Assembly (NCBI GenBank): GCA_902495595.1
Contig: CABUXV010000008.1
Coordinates: 10,459 to 74,458 of the forward strand
Direction: 5' to 3'
DNA length: 64,000 nt
Source of the DNA: an uncultured Eubacterium sp.
GTDB taxonomy: Bacteria > Bacillota > Clostridia > Peptostreptococcales > Anaerovoracaceae
The position numbers and the translations under genes were made by a program. Shown in pieces: positions 9,365 through 16,660 of this stretch. Below the pieces are notes generated by a model that saw only the letters and a program-made list of their open reading frames with translations, searched no databases and was not told the origin of the DNA. Positions within the stretch are counted from its first letter, which is position 1; each line of letters opens with the position of its first letter.

Positions 9365-9396
9365 AGCAGCAAGAAAATTATTCTTGCTGCTTTTTA
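9365..9396 (+). terminator. Intrinsic terminator after the CNNM gene
   Basis: Perfect 11-bp stem AGCAGCAAGAA / TTCTTGCTGCT with a five-base loop (AATTA), followed by TTTTT. It closes the rnj-to-CNNM transcription run. Confidence 0.9.
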
Positions 9397-9404
9397 TGTA
9401 TCAT

Positions 9405-9413
9405 TGATATAAT
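9405..9413 (+). promoter_or_regulatory. Extended -10 promoter for the QueG-like gene
   Basis: TGATATAAT matches the TGnTATAAT extended -10 form and lies between the preceding terminator and the next gene, 22 bp before the start codon. No good -35 is seen because the terminator occupies that space. Confidence 0.5.
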
Positions 9414-9435
9414 AGTTGTCAGAGGAGATTTTAAT

Positions 9436-10293
9436 ATGAACGATACCACAGAAAAAGTATACAGAAAGATATATGAGATATTCGATGGTCTTAAATTAAA
9501 TAATTTTAAAACTCTCGGCATGGAGAATATGCCTATATGGGACAGACCGCTTATTGGAATCGCTGCCGGAAATGATGAGTATTACGATTTTTTAAAGGAG
9601 CATATAGGTAATTTTCACTGGAACCCATCGGAAGTCTTTGAACTGAAATATAAGGAAAAAGTAACTCCCGGAAATTTAAGAGTTATTTCCATAATTTTTC
9701 CGCAGACTGATGAAACTAAAAAACTGCAGGATAAGGCAGCCGTTTTTCCGTGTGATAACTGGGTTGTATCAAGAGGAGAATGGGAACCTTTAATGCAGGA
9801 GTTCTCAGGTAAGCTGGAAAAGGAACTTGAAAATATGAACATAAGGTCTGCTTCCATTGACCTTATACATGATTTTAAAAGGCAGGATTCGGAAAATCTG
9901 GGAATCGCCTCAAACTGGTCCCACAGACACAGCGCTTATGCTGCAGGACTGGGAACATTCAGCCTAAGCGACGGTTTTATCAGCGAAAGAGGAATAGCGA
10001 TAAGGATAACATCTATTATTGCAGAGGCTGAACTTGATATAACGCCAAGAGAAGCCAGAGGACCTTATGACTGGTGTCTTTATTACCAAAACGGCTCATG
10101 CGGTGCCTGTATTAAACGATGTCCGGTAAATGCTATTTCAAAAGAAAAGGGTCACGATAAAAACATATGCTACGATTATGAGTTTGAAGCTGTCGAAAAA
10201 TACTGGCCTGAGCATATTGATAAAAAAGACTATATATTCGGGTGTGGACTTTGCCAGTCGAAAATTCCATGCCGCGATAAAAGACCTGTTTAA
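9436..10293 (+). CDS. QueG-like double [4Fe-4S] protein (epoxyqueuosine reductase-like)
   Basis: A 285-residue iron-sulfur protein of the COG1600 neighbourhood. The N-terminal ~200 residues resemble the QueG-like cobalamin/flavin region (HRHSAYAAGLGTFSLSDGFISERGIAIR), followed by a ferredoxin-like cluster motif CGACIKRCP at residues 222-230, Cys245, and CGLCQSKIPC at 270-279. True QueG proteins are longer and act on epoxyqueuosine tRNA. This type is common in anaerobes, often as stand-alone genes or beside reductive dehalogenase-like proteins, so the reaction is unknown. It has its own promoter and terminators on both sides. AGAGGAG precedes the start. Confidence 0.7.
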   Translation: MNDTTEKVYRKIYEIFDGLKLNNFKTLGMENMPIWDRPLIGIAAGNDEYYDFLKEHIGNFHWNPSEVFELKYKEKVTPGNLRVISIIFPQTDETKKLQDKAAVFPCDNWVVSRGEWEPLMQEFSGKLEKELENMNIRSASIDLIHDFKRQDSENLGIASNWSHRHSAYAAGLGTFSLSDGFISERGIAIRITSIIAEAELDITPREARGPYDWCLYYQNGSCGACIKRCPVNAISKEKGHDKNICYDYEFEAVEKYWPEHIDKKDYIFGCGLCQSKIPCRDKRPV

Positions 10294-10318
10294 TTTTCTA
10301 TAATTACGCATCATTCAG

Positions 10319-10355
10319 CTGCAATCAATTTAAAGTAATTGATTGCAGTTTTTTT
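10319..10355 (+). terminator. Intrinsic terminator after the QueG-like gene
   Basis: Perfect 12-bp stem CTGCAATCAATT / AATTGATTGCAG with a six-base loop and a seven-T run. Confidence 0.92.
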
Positions 10356-10397
10356 GTATTTTAAATTCTTGTTTTATTCAATTCTTAACTTAATTTT

Positions 10398-10426
10398 GTC
10401 ATATTCTATTGGACAAGGAATATCTT
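10398..10426 (+). promoter_or_regulatory. Possible sigma-E promoter of the spoIIIA operon
   Basis: GTCATATT at 10398-10405 fits the sigma-E -35 element; 13 bases later AATATCTT matches five of eight positions of the CATACAHT -10 element. The mother-cell sigma factor SigE drives spoIIIA in studied spore-formers, and no sigma-A promoter is obvious in this gap. Confidence 0.4.
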
Positions 10427-10469
10427 ATTATAAAGAGACAAGCACATAAGAGAAAGAGGGGCGAATAAA

Positions 10470-11372
10470 GTGGATACAAATACTGAACGTATAATTATCA
10501 GACTTCCCGAAAATATGCAGGAGAAGATAAAAAATCTGCCGGAAAATGTAATAAACAATTTTGAAGAAATAAGGATAAAAGCCGGCAAAGATACTTTGGT
10601 GATAAGCGAAGGAAAAGAAATCAATCTAAGAGACGGTGATTTTGTAACACCTGAAATACTGGATGAACTTCTGAACAGGCTTCTTGATTATTCATACTAC
10701 GCTTATGAAGATGAGCTTTCAAAAGGGTACATAACCATAGAAGGAGGACACCGTGTAGGTATATGCGGCAGAGTTACTCTGAGAGAAGGAAAAGTTCATA
10801 TCATAAAAGATATATCATCTTTAAATATCAGACGCAGCAGACAGATAATAGGAGCATCTAAGGCTATTATAAATTCAGTTCTGGATGAAGATAAAAAATC
10901 TATTAAAAATACGTTAATTATCTCACCTCCAAAATGCGGAAAAACCACAATACTGAGAGATTTAGCCCGAACTTTAAGCAAGAAAGGATACAGAGTAGGT
11001 ATATGCGATGAACGTTCTGAAATAGCCGGAAGCTACAATGGAAAAAGCAGCTATGAACTGGGAAGCCGTACTGACATTCTTGATGGATGTCCCAAATCAG
11101 AAGGGATAAATATGCTTATCAGAGCTATGTCTCCCGATGTGGTAATTACAGATGAAATAGGAAAGCCTGAAGATGTACCAGCTGTGAATTCAGCTCTTTG
11201 CGCCGGCGTTAAAATCATAACCTCAATACACGGAAACAGTTATGAAGATGTAGCAAGGTCAGCGGTAGGCGAACTTGTTACAAATCACATATTTGAAACC
11301 TTGGTATTTCTGTCGGCGACACCTTCCACAGGAACTGTAAATAAAATATTAAAACTTTCAAATCCTCATTAA
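10470..11372 (+). CDS. spoIIIAA: Stage III sporulation protein AA (engulfment channel ATPase)
   Basis: Secretion-type ATPase proposed to power the SpoIIIA-SpoIIQ channel between mother cell and forespore. It has 300 residues, close to the B. subtilis length. The N-terminal domain has YYAYEDELSKGYITIEGGHRVG; the Walker A loop SPPKCGKTT is at residues 152-160 and the Walker B region reads PDVVITDEIG. The start is GTG (10470) behind a GAGGGG-type site. It is the first gene of an eight-gene forward operon whose next member starts 7 bp after its stop. Confidence 0.96.
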   Translation: MDTNTERIIIRLPENMQEKIKNLPENVINNFEEIRIKAGKDTLVISEGKEINLRDGDFVTPEILDELLNRLLDYSYYAYEDELSKGYITIEGGHRVGICGRVTLREGKVHIIKDISSLNIRRSRQIIGASKAIINSVLDEDKKSIKNTLIISPPKCGKTTILRDLARTLSKKGYRVGICDERSEIAGSYNGKSSYELGSRTDILDGCPKSEGINMLIRAMSPDVVITDEIGKPEDVPAVNSALCAGVKIITSIHGNSYEDVARSAVGELVTNHIFETLVFLSATPSTGTVNKILKLSNPH

Positions 11373-11379
11373 ATAAGGG

Positions 11380-11901
11380 GTGATTAAAATATTTAAACTA
11401 ACAGCATGTATATTAATAGTTTTGAGCTGTTCAGCAATAGGATTTATAAAGGCTTCTTCATATAAATTCCGCAGAATGGAACTTGAGAACACACTGGAAC
11501 TTATAAGGCTTTTAAATCTTGAAATTTCATACAGAAAGGATTCCCTTAATAAAACCTTTGAAAGGGTATCTGCTTTGAAGCCATGCTGGTTTGCAGAAGT
11601 ATTAAAAGAATGCGGGACTTTCCTTTCAGAGCAGAAACCTTTGAATGTCTCATGGCAGGAGGCGCTGGAAAATAATATGTCATCATGCCCGCTGCTTCCT
11701 AAAGATATAGAAATATTAAAAGACGTATCCATGGGGCTTGGCAGAAGCGATACCCAGGGGCAGAAAAAAATAATAGAACCGGCTCTCGCAAGAATTGAAA
11801 GCTCTATAAACGAAGCAAGAAACGCAGAACTGAAAATGGGGAAAATGTACAGAAGCCTTGGCATCGCAGCAGGTATAGTGATTGCCGTGATACTCATATA
11901 A
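11380..11901 (+). CDS. spoIIIAB: Stage III sporulation protein AB
   Basis: Mother-cell membrane component of the SpoIIIA complex, related to the GspF-type secretion platform. The 173-residue protein has an N-terminal transmembrane segment (ILIVLSCSAIGFIKA), a helical cytoplasmic body with RMELENTLELIRLLNLEISYR, and a C-terminal transmembrane segment (SLGIAAGIVIAVILI), the usual topology and length (171 in B. subtilis). The start is GTG at 11380, tightly spaced behind spoIIIAA. Confidence 0.94.
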   Translation: MIKIFKLTACILIVLSCSAIGFIKASSYKFRRMELENTLELIRLLNLEISYRKDSLNKTFERVSALKPCWFAEVLKECGTFLSEQKPLNVSWQEALENNMSSCPLLPKDIEILKDVSMGLGRSDTQGQKKIIEPALARIESSINEARNAELKMGKMYRSLGIAAGIVIAVILI

Positions 11902-11931
11902 TATCTGATATTACTATGGAGGAATACATAT

Positions 11932-12126
11932 ATGGATATAGATATAATTTTTAAAATAGCTGCTATAGGCGTTGCTATAGCCGTTTTAAATCAGGTTCTG
12001 ATAAAAGCAGGGCGGGAAGAACAGGCGATGATGACGACTCTGGCAGGAGTCATTGTAGTGTTAATGCTTGTAATACAAATGATAAGCGAATTTTTCGATA
12101 CTGTAAAAACCTTTCTGCAGTTTTAG
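11932..12126 (+). CDS. spoIIIAC: Stage III sporulation protein AC
   Basis: Small inner-membrane protein of the SpoIIIA channel: 64 residues with two transmembrane helices (IIFKIAAIGVAIAVLNQVLI and TTLAGVIVVLMLVIQMI), almost the same length as the B. subtilis protein (68). A strong GGAGG site precedes the ATG. It lies between spoIIIAB and spoIIIAD in the canonical order. Confidence 0.93.
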   Translation: MDIDIIFKIAAIGVAIAVLNQVLIKAGREEQAMMTTLAGVIVVLMLVIQMISEFFDTVKTFLQF

Positions 12127-12134
12127 GTGAAACT

Positions 12135-12521
12135 ATGGAAATTTTAAAGATTGCGGCGCTTGCTCTTACGGGAGTTATTCTCGCATCGCTGATGAAAAGT
12201 GTAAACAAGGAAATATCTCTTTACATAATATTAGCTACTGTAATTATACTTTTTCTTTCAATTATAGACAGGCTGAGTGAAGTTTTCTTATTTTTACAGA
12301 ATATATACGATAAAGTAACTTACGGAAAAACTTTTTTTCCCATCATCCTAAAGGTATTGGCGGTAGCATATATAACTGATTTCACAGCGCAGCTATGCAA
12401 GGATGCGGGAGAAGGCGCCATAGCTTCTAAAGTAGAACTTGCAGGAAAAGTTATAATATTTTATCTGGCTATGCCTATACTTTCCGCTATTCTTGAGCTT
12501 ATAGGCTCTCTTTTGCAGTAG
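12135..12521 (+). CDS. spoIIIAD: Stage III sporulation protein AD
   Basis: Multi-pass membrane component of the SpoIIIA channel, partner of SpoIIIAC. The 128 residues form about four hydrophobic helices, with LSEVFLFLQNIYDKVTYGK between them and AVAYITDFTAQLCKDAGEGAIASKVELAGK, the most conserved block of the family. It begins 8 bp after spoIIIAC and ends 9 bp before spoIIIAE. Confidence 0.94.
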   Translation: MEILKIAALALTGVILASLMKSVNKEISLYIILATVIILFLSIIDRLSEVFLFLQNIYDKVTYGKTFFPIILKVLAVAYITDFTAQLCKDAGEGAIASKVELAGKVIIFYLAMPILSAILELIGSLLQ

Positions 12522-12530
12522 GAGGTCATT

Positions 12531-13622
12531 ATGGATTACGAAACGGTAATAGAAGAACAGCTCGAATCCATGGATTTATCTCAGCTTGAAAACATAATGG
12601 ATGAATCAACAAAATCAAGCGGTGTATTTGAAAATATGTCGGTAAACGATATAGTAAACAATCTCTTAAACGGACAGCCATTGTTTGATTCTGACAAAAT
12701 ACTTGATAATCTCGTAAATCTATTTCTTTTAGAGGTAAAATCCGCTGTTTTTTTAGGATGTGAAATTCTGGCGGTTTGTATAGTAATAGGACTTCTGACC
12801 AATTTTTCGGATTCTTTCGGAAGCAAAACCGTATCATCTCTTGGGACGGTAATATGCAGCTGTGTAATAATAGCTTTGTGTATAGGAAATTTTCATCAAA
12901 CTTACGAATATTGTCAGGATACCATGAATACCATGACAACTTCTATGGAAATACTGCTTCCCATACTTATACCTTTGCTGATTGCAATGGGAGGAATCTC
13001 GTCAGGAGGAATATTAAATCCGGCTATAGCAGGAGCAGTTACAGGGTTTAATTTCATCATGCAGCATGTGGTTTTGCCTCTCGTTTTCCTATCTGCTGTA
13101 TTCATACTTATAAACAGCATAACGGAAAAGGATTACGTGAAAAAACTCTCTGTATTTTTGAGAAAAGGAGCTATTTTTCTGACAGGACTTGTAATAACCA
13201 TATTTTCCGGTCTTACTGCAATACAGGGAATAGTTACAAAATCAGCAGATGGAATCCTCATAAACACAACAAAATTTTCTCTCGATAATTTTATACCCAT
13301 AGTGGGAGGCTTTGCTGCTGATTCTCTGGATATGGTAATAAGCTGTGTGGGACTCATAAAAAATTCCATTGGAATAATAGGTATAATCATAATAATTTCA
13401 CTGTTGATTCTGCCTGTCATAAAAATACTTGCGGTAGCCGTTATATATAAAATAGTAGCCATTGCCGCAGAACCGATAACAACCAAGAATATATCAGACT
13501 GTTTAAACGAAATAGGTACTGCCGCAATAACCATGACCGTCGTACTTGGAGCGTCTGCGCTTATGTTTCTGATATTCATAACTATAATAATGGGAATGGG
13601 AGGCGGCGGCACTTGGACATGA
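12531..13622 (+). CDS. spoIIIAE: Stage III sporulation protein AE
   Basis: Large polytopic membrane protein of the SpoIIIA channel. The 363 residues include a soluble N-terminal region (~65 residues) and six to eight hydrophobic helices, with conserved stretches PLLIAMGGISSGGILNPA, FIPIVGGFAADSLDMV and YKIVAIAAEPI. It is somewhat shorter than the B. subtilis protein (399), mainly because there is no long signal-like N-terminus. A GGAGG site precedes the start. Its last four bases overlap the start of a truncated spoIIIAF. Confidence 0.95.
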   Translation: MDYETVIEEQLESMDLSQLENIMDESTKSSGVFENMSVNDIVNNLLNGQPLFDSDKILDNLVNLFLLEVKSAVFLGCEILAVCIVIGLLTNFSDSFGSKTVSSLGTVICSCVIIALCIGNFHQTYEYCQDTMNTMTTSMEILLPILIPLLIAMGGISSGGILNPAIAGAVTGFNFIMQHVVLPLVFLSAVFILINSITEKDYVKKLSVFLRKGAIFLTGLVITIFSGLTAIQGIVTKSADGILINTTKFSLDNFIPIVGGFAADSLDMVISCVGLIKNSIGIIGIIIIISLLILPVIKILAVAVIYKIVAIAAEPITTKNISDCLNEIGTAAITMTVVLGASALMFLIFITIIMGMGGGGTWT

Positions 13623-13786
13623 TAAAACAATGGGTAAGCAATTTATTTATCATAATACTTGCCCTGACTTTCATAGAAATGCTTATTCCCGAAACATCCA
13701 TGGGAAAATATCTTAAATTCATTTTTTCTCTTGTGATAATGGCAACGATTATGTACCCCATAATTTATCTTATAGGGGAATATTGA
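13619..13786 (+). CDS. spoIIIAF: Stage III sporulation protein AF, membrane-anchor part only
   Basis: A 55-residue product starting MIKQWVSNLFIIILALTFIE at 13619 and ending LIGEY. It has two transmembrane helices with the LTFIEMLIPETSMGKYLKFI sequence that opens SpoIIIAF proteins. SpoIIIAF is normally about 200 residues, with a soluble ring-building-motif domain after these helices; here the stop is followed within 37 bp by the next gene, leaving no room for that domain. The ATGATAAA start overlaps the spoIIIAE stop. Position and sequence make the assignment good; whether it functions is open. Confidence 0.8.
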   Translation: MIKQWVSNLFIIILALTFIEMLIPETSMGKYLKFIFSLVIMATIMYPIIYLIGEY

Positions 13787-13823
13787 CAAGTAAGATAAAT
13801 ATAATTAAAGGAGGCGGAGAAAA

Positions 13824-14222
13824 TTGCTGGAGAAGCTAAAGAAAGACCCTAAGATGAAAGATAAAGCCATAAAGATAATAGCCCTTTTTATAATCATTGC
13901 AGTAATATTTTTATCTTTTGACGTGTTTACTCAAAGCAAAGACGGCAGAAAACAGATTATTGATAAAGACGGAGGAACAGAAACCGAGCTTTGCAACATT
14001 CTGGCTGATATAGACGGTGTAGGTGATGTAGATGTAATGCTGCAGTACGATGAAGATGATAAGATTACAGGCGCTATAGTTACGGCAGAAGGCGCAGGCA
14101 ATCCTGTAGTTAAAAACAATCTTATCAACGCTGTTATGGCGGTTTTTAATATATCGGCGGCAAATGTAGAGGTCTTTGAGAAAAAGGCAGTTGATAAAAA
14201 TGAGGAGGAAAGTTCAAAATGA
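13824..14222 (+). CDS. spoIIIAG: Stage III sporulation protein AG, short form
   Basis: Forms a large ring in the intermembrane space of sporulating cells. The 132 residues have an N-terminal transmembrane helix (IKIIALFIIIAVIFLSF) and a ring-building domain: ELCNILADIDGVGDVDVMLQY then ITGAIVTAEGAGNPVVKNNLINAV. In the B. subtilis protein (229 residues) a long insertion forming a beta-triangle separates those two halves; here they are joined directly through DEDDK. The start is TTG at 13824, set by an excellent AAAGGAGGCGG site. It overlaps spoIIIAH by 4 bp. Confidence 0.9.
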   Translation: MLEKLKKDPKMKDKAIKIIALFIIIAVIFLSFDVFTQSKDGRKQIIDKDGGTETELCNILADIDGVGDVDVMLQYDEDDKITGAIVTAEGAGNPVVKNNLINAVMAVFNISAANVEVFEKKAVDKNEEESSK

Positions 14223-14830
14223 GCAATAGAAAGGATTACTTTTCGTTTATAAAGAAAAACAAGAAAAAGGTAGCATGTTTAGCTGCGCTTATGGTATGCG
14301 CAGGAGCGTTTGCAGCGACTGGAAAATTCACTTCTGATAAAGCAGCAAACGAAGATATTCCAATCCATGATGGAGATGTTTTAGTTGACAGCCTCAATGT
14401 AAAAGATGAGGAGAGCGGAGAAAAAGGAGATGCTAAAGATTCCGAACTTGTAACATCTGATGATGTATCTGAACTTGAGAACAAGGATACGTATTTTCAG
14501 GAGCTTAGAGCAACTCTTGATATGGATAGAAATCAGATAATTTCCATGTTGACAGAAGCAGAATCTTCCGCCTCAACAAAAGCTGAAAAAGAAGAAGCCA
14601 CAGCAGAAAAAATGAGGCTGCTCAATTATATGGAACAGGAAAAAACCATAGAAACACTTATAAAAAATAAAAATCTTCCGTAATCTTTTGTCGTTATTAC
14701 CGATACAGGTGTTAATGTAACAGTCAATACAGATGACCTTGATCAGCAGACGGTAACTAAGATATGTGAAATAGTTATGAGGCAGGCAAATGTCAAAGCC
14801 AGTGAAATAGTAGTTCAGGACGCTTCCTAA
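14219..14830 (+). pseudogene. spoIIIAH: spoIIIAH interrupted by an in-frame TAA
   Basis: SpoIIIAH makes the mother-cell half of the forespore channel by binding SpoIIQ. An ATG at 14219 opens 154 codons: a basic N-terminus, a transmembrane helix (VACLAALMVCAGAFA), an acidic linker and the helix YFQELRATLDMDRNQ. A TAA follows at 14681-14683. The same frame then continues for 48 codons, FVVITDTGVNVTVNT through EIVVQDAS, which is the expected C-terminal beta-alpha part of the ring domain. Joined, the length (203) is near the usual 218. One substitution (for example GAA to TAA) would explain it. It is either a recent nonsense mutation, a read-through site or a sequence error. Confidence 0.85.
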
Positions 14831-14866
14831 ATAGGGTATTTGAAGATATAGGACAGTTTAAATTAA

Positions 14867-14895
14867 TTGTAATCAGGGGGTAATTTTGATATAAT
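14867..14895 (+). promoter_or_regulatory. Sigma-A promoter of the yqhY-nusB operon
   Basis: TTGTAA (14867-14872), a 17-bp spacer and TATAAT (14890-14895), with an extended TGA before the -10. Confidence 0.75.
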
Positions 14896-14913
14896 ATCAC
14901 TTGAGGTGATATT
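14893..14913 (+). promoter_or_regulatory. Perfect inverted repeat over the yqhY transcription start and ribosome site
   Basis: AATATCAC-TTGAG-GTGATATT has two perfect 8-bp arms and a 5-bp centre. It begins inside the -10 element and ends two bases before the yqhY ATG, covering the GAGGTG ribosome site. It could be a repressor operator or an RNA hairpin that hides the ribosome site. Confidence 0.5.
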
Positions 14914-14914
14914 A

Positions 14915-15292
14915 ATGAATCAAACTGGACGTCAAACAGACAGTTCAATAAAAATATCCGATGAAGTTATTGCTGTATGCGCGGTAAACGCCACTCTTAA
15001 GACAGAAGGTGTGGCCAATTTATCGGGAGGTATATCAAATACTCTTTCCAAAAACATACTGGGCAAAGAACTTACATCAAAAGGTGTTAAAGTAAATCAA
15101 ACCGATGAGGGTATCGAAATAGACGTCCACATCATAGTAAAATATCTTGCCAAAATACCTGCTGTAGCCTGGGATATACAGGAAAATGTAAAGAAAGAAG
15201 TTCAGTCAATGACAGAGCTGAAGGTTGCAGCTGTAAATATACATGTAGAAGGTGTTGAAATACCATCGGAGGAAGACTTGAAAAATGACTAG
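14915..15292 (+). CDS. yqhY: Asp23/Gls24 family protein (YqhY type)
   Basis: Member of the Asp23/Gls24 family; the B. subtilis counterpart YqhY sits in the same place beside nusB and the accB-accC genes and affects acetyl-CoA carboxylase activity. From the ATG at 14915 the protein has 125 residues: IKISDEVIAVCAVNATLKTEGVANL, then EIDVHIIVKYLAKIPAVAWDIQENVKKEV, the family core, and a C-terminal VNIHVEGVEI. A GTG nine bases earlier is in frame but lies inside the GAGGTG ribosome site, so ATG is preferred. It overlaps nusB by 8 bp. Confidence 0.88.
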   Translation: MNQTGRQTDSSIKISDEVIAVCAVNATLKTEGVANLSGGISNTLSKNILGKELTSKGVKVNQTDEGIEIDVHIIVKYLAKIPAVAWDIQENVKKEVQSMTELKVAAVNIHVEGVEIPSEEDLKND

Positions 15293-15677
15293 AAACGAAG
15301 CGCGTGAAATACTCATGCAGATAATGTATGAAATGGATGCATCAAAGAATATGACTGCTGCGGCATCAAATAAACTCGCAGAAGAAAGACTGACCGGAAA
15401 TCACAGGCAAAGAGGCGCAAAACTTCTGCAAAATATCGTTGAAAATATCCAAGCAATAGATGAGATTATAAACGACAGCAGCAAATCGTGGAAAACAAAC
15501 AGAATGCCTAAAGTAGACCTTGCAATTATGAGACTGGCGCTTGGAGAAGTCAAGTACAGTGATGATGTTCCTACAGCAGTAGCTATCAATGAAGCCATAA
15601 ACCTTGCGAAAAAGTACAGCGCTAATCAATCCGCGAGATTTATTAACGGAGTTTTGGGTTCTGCTGTAAAAAAATAA
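15285..15677 (+). CDS. nusB: Transcription antitermination factor NusB
   Basis: All-helical RNA-binding factor that with NusE (S10) promotes antitermination in rRNA operons. The 130-residue length is typical. The sequence opens TRNEAREILMQIMYEMD and contains WKTNRMPKVDLAIMRLALGEV followed by VPTAVAINEAINLAKKYS and the closing FINGVLGSAVKK signature. It overlaps yqhY at its start and is followed 17 bp later by a TsaD-like gene instead of folD as in B. subtilis. Confidence 0.96.
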   Translation: MTRNEAREILMQIMYEMDASKNMTAAASNKLAEERLTGNHRQRGAKLLQNIVENIQAIDEIINDSSKSWKTNRMPKVDLAIMRLALGEVKYSDDVPTAVAINEAINLAKKYSANQSARFINGVLGSAVKK

Positions 15678-15694
15678 GAACCGGGCAGAAGTAA

Positions 15695-16660
15695 ATGATC
15701 AGCGAAAAATACGTATTAGGCATAGATACGAGCAACTATAAGACATCCATTGCTGTAGTGGATAATCAAAAAAATATAATCTGCGACTTACGCAGACTGC
15801 TAAAGGTTAAACAGGGCGAAAGAGGACTGAGACAATCCGACGCCCTTTTTCAGCATATCCAGAATATACCTGAATTGATGATGGAAGCAAAAAACTGTTT
15901 CGACGGAGTTATTTCGGCGGTTTCATATTCTTCAAAACCAAGACCTATCCTTGGTTCATATATGCCTGTTTTTACGGCAGGCAAAAGCGCCGCGGAATCT
16001 ATCGGCGCCATGCTGAATATACCTTGTTTCGCCTTTTCTCACCAGGAAGGTCACATAGAAGCAGTAAGGGCTTACAGTATATTTAAAGATAAAGAGGAAT
16101 TTTTATCCTGTCACTTTTCGGGAGGAACTACGGAAATTTTAAAAGTTTCCCGCGATATAACCATAGTGGGAGGTTCCAAGGATATTTCCTTTGGTCAGGT
16201 AATAGACAGAGCAGGAGTTGCCATGGGAATGAGTTTTCCTGCCGGAGAAATGATGGACAGACTAGCCGAATCCGCATTGCAAAAAACAAATATTCTTACA
16301 AAAGTTAAAGTTCATGACGGCTGGCTCAATCTGTCGGGAATAGATACACAGATAAAGAATATAATCAAAACATTTAAGGAAAATGACAATGAACCGGAAA
16401 ATATCAGGACAAGCCTTTCAGCGGAAATCTTCGAAAAGCTGTCCGAGGCAGCAATCTCTATGGTAAAACAGGTCTCTGAAAGTACAGGAATAAATGATGT
16501 GCTGATGGCAGGCGGAGTTTGTTCAAGCTTGTTTATGAGAAAACGCATTGAAAGGGAACTGAAAAAGATTAACATTACAGCATCGTTTGACAATAAGGGT
16601 CTTTCTTCTGATAATGCAGTAGGAACAGCTCTTCTCGGAGGGAAAAATATATGGGACTAA
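15695..16660 (+). CDS. TsaD-like (Kae1/OSGEP family) protein, paralogue of unknown role
   Basis: ASKHA-fold protein related to TsaD, which makes N6-threonylcarbamoyladenosine in tRNA. The 321 residues start YVLGIDTSNYKTSIAVVD (first phosphate loop), and contain FSHQEGHIEAVRA with two histidines spaced as in the TsaD metal site, CHFSGGTTEILKV, and the late ADP-binding loop VLMAGGVCSSLFMR. Genuine TsaD is longer (~340) with a stricter HxxGH pattern and normally neighbours tsaB/tsaE, so this clostridial xseA-linked form is probably a paralogue. It overlaps xseA by 10 bp. Confidence 0.75.
   Translation: MISEKYVLGIDTSNYKTSIAVVDNQKNIICDLRRLLKVKQGERGLRQSDALFQHIQNIPELMMEAKNCFDGVISAVSYSSKPRPILGSYMPVFTAGKSAAESIGAMLNIPCFAFSHQEGHIEAVRAYSIFKDKEEFLSCHFSGGTTEILKVSRDITIVGGSKDISFGQVIDRAGVAMGMSFPAGEMMDRLAESALQKTNILTKVKVHDGWLNLSGIDTQIKNIIKTFKENDNEPENIRTSLSAEIFEKLSEAAISMVKQVSESTGINDVLMAGGVCSSLFMRKRIERELKKINITASFDNKGLSSDNAVGTALLGGKNIWD

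Noticed and set aside
14681..14683. Recoding of the spoIIIAH stop as selenocysteine or pyrrolysine
   Set aside because: The codon is TAA, not TGA or TAG, and no recoding hairpin is evident.
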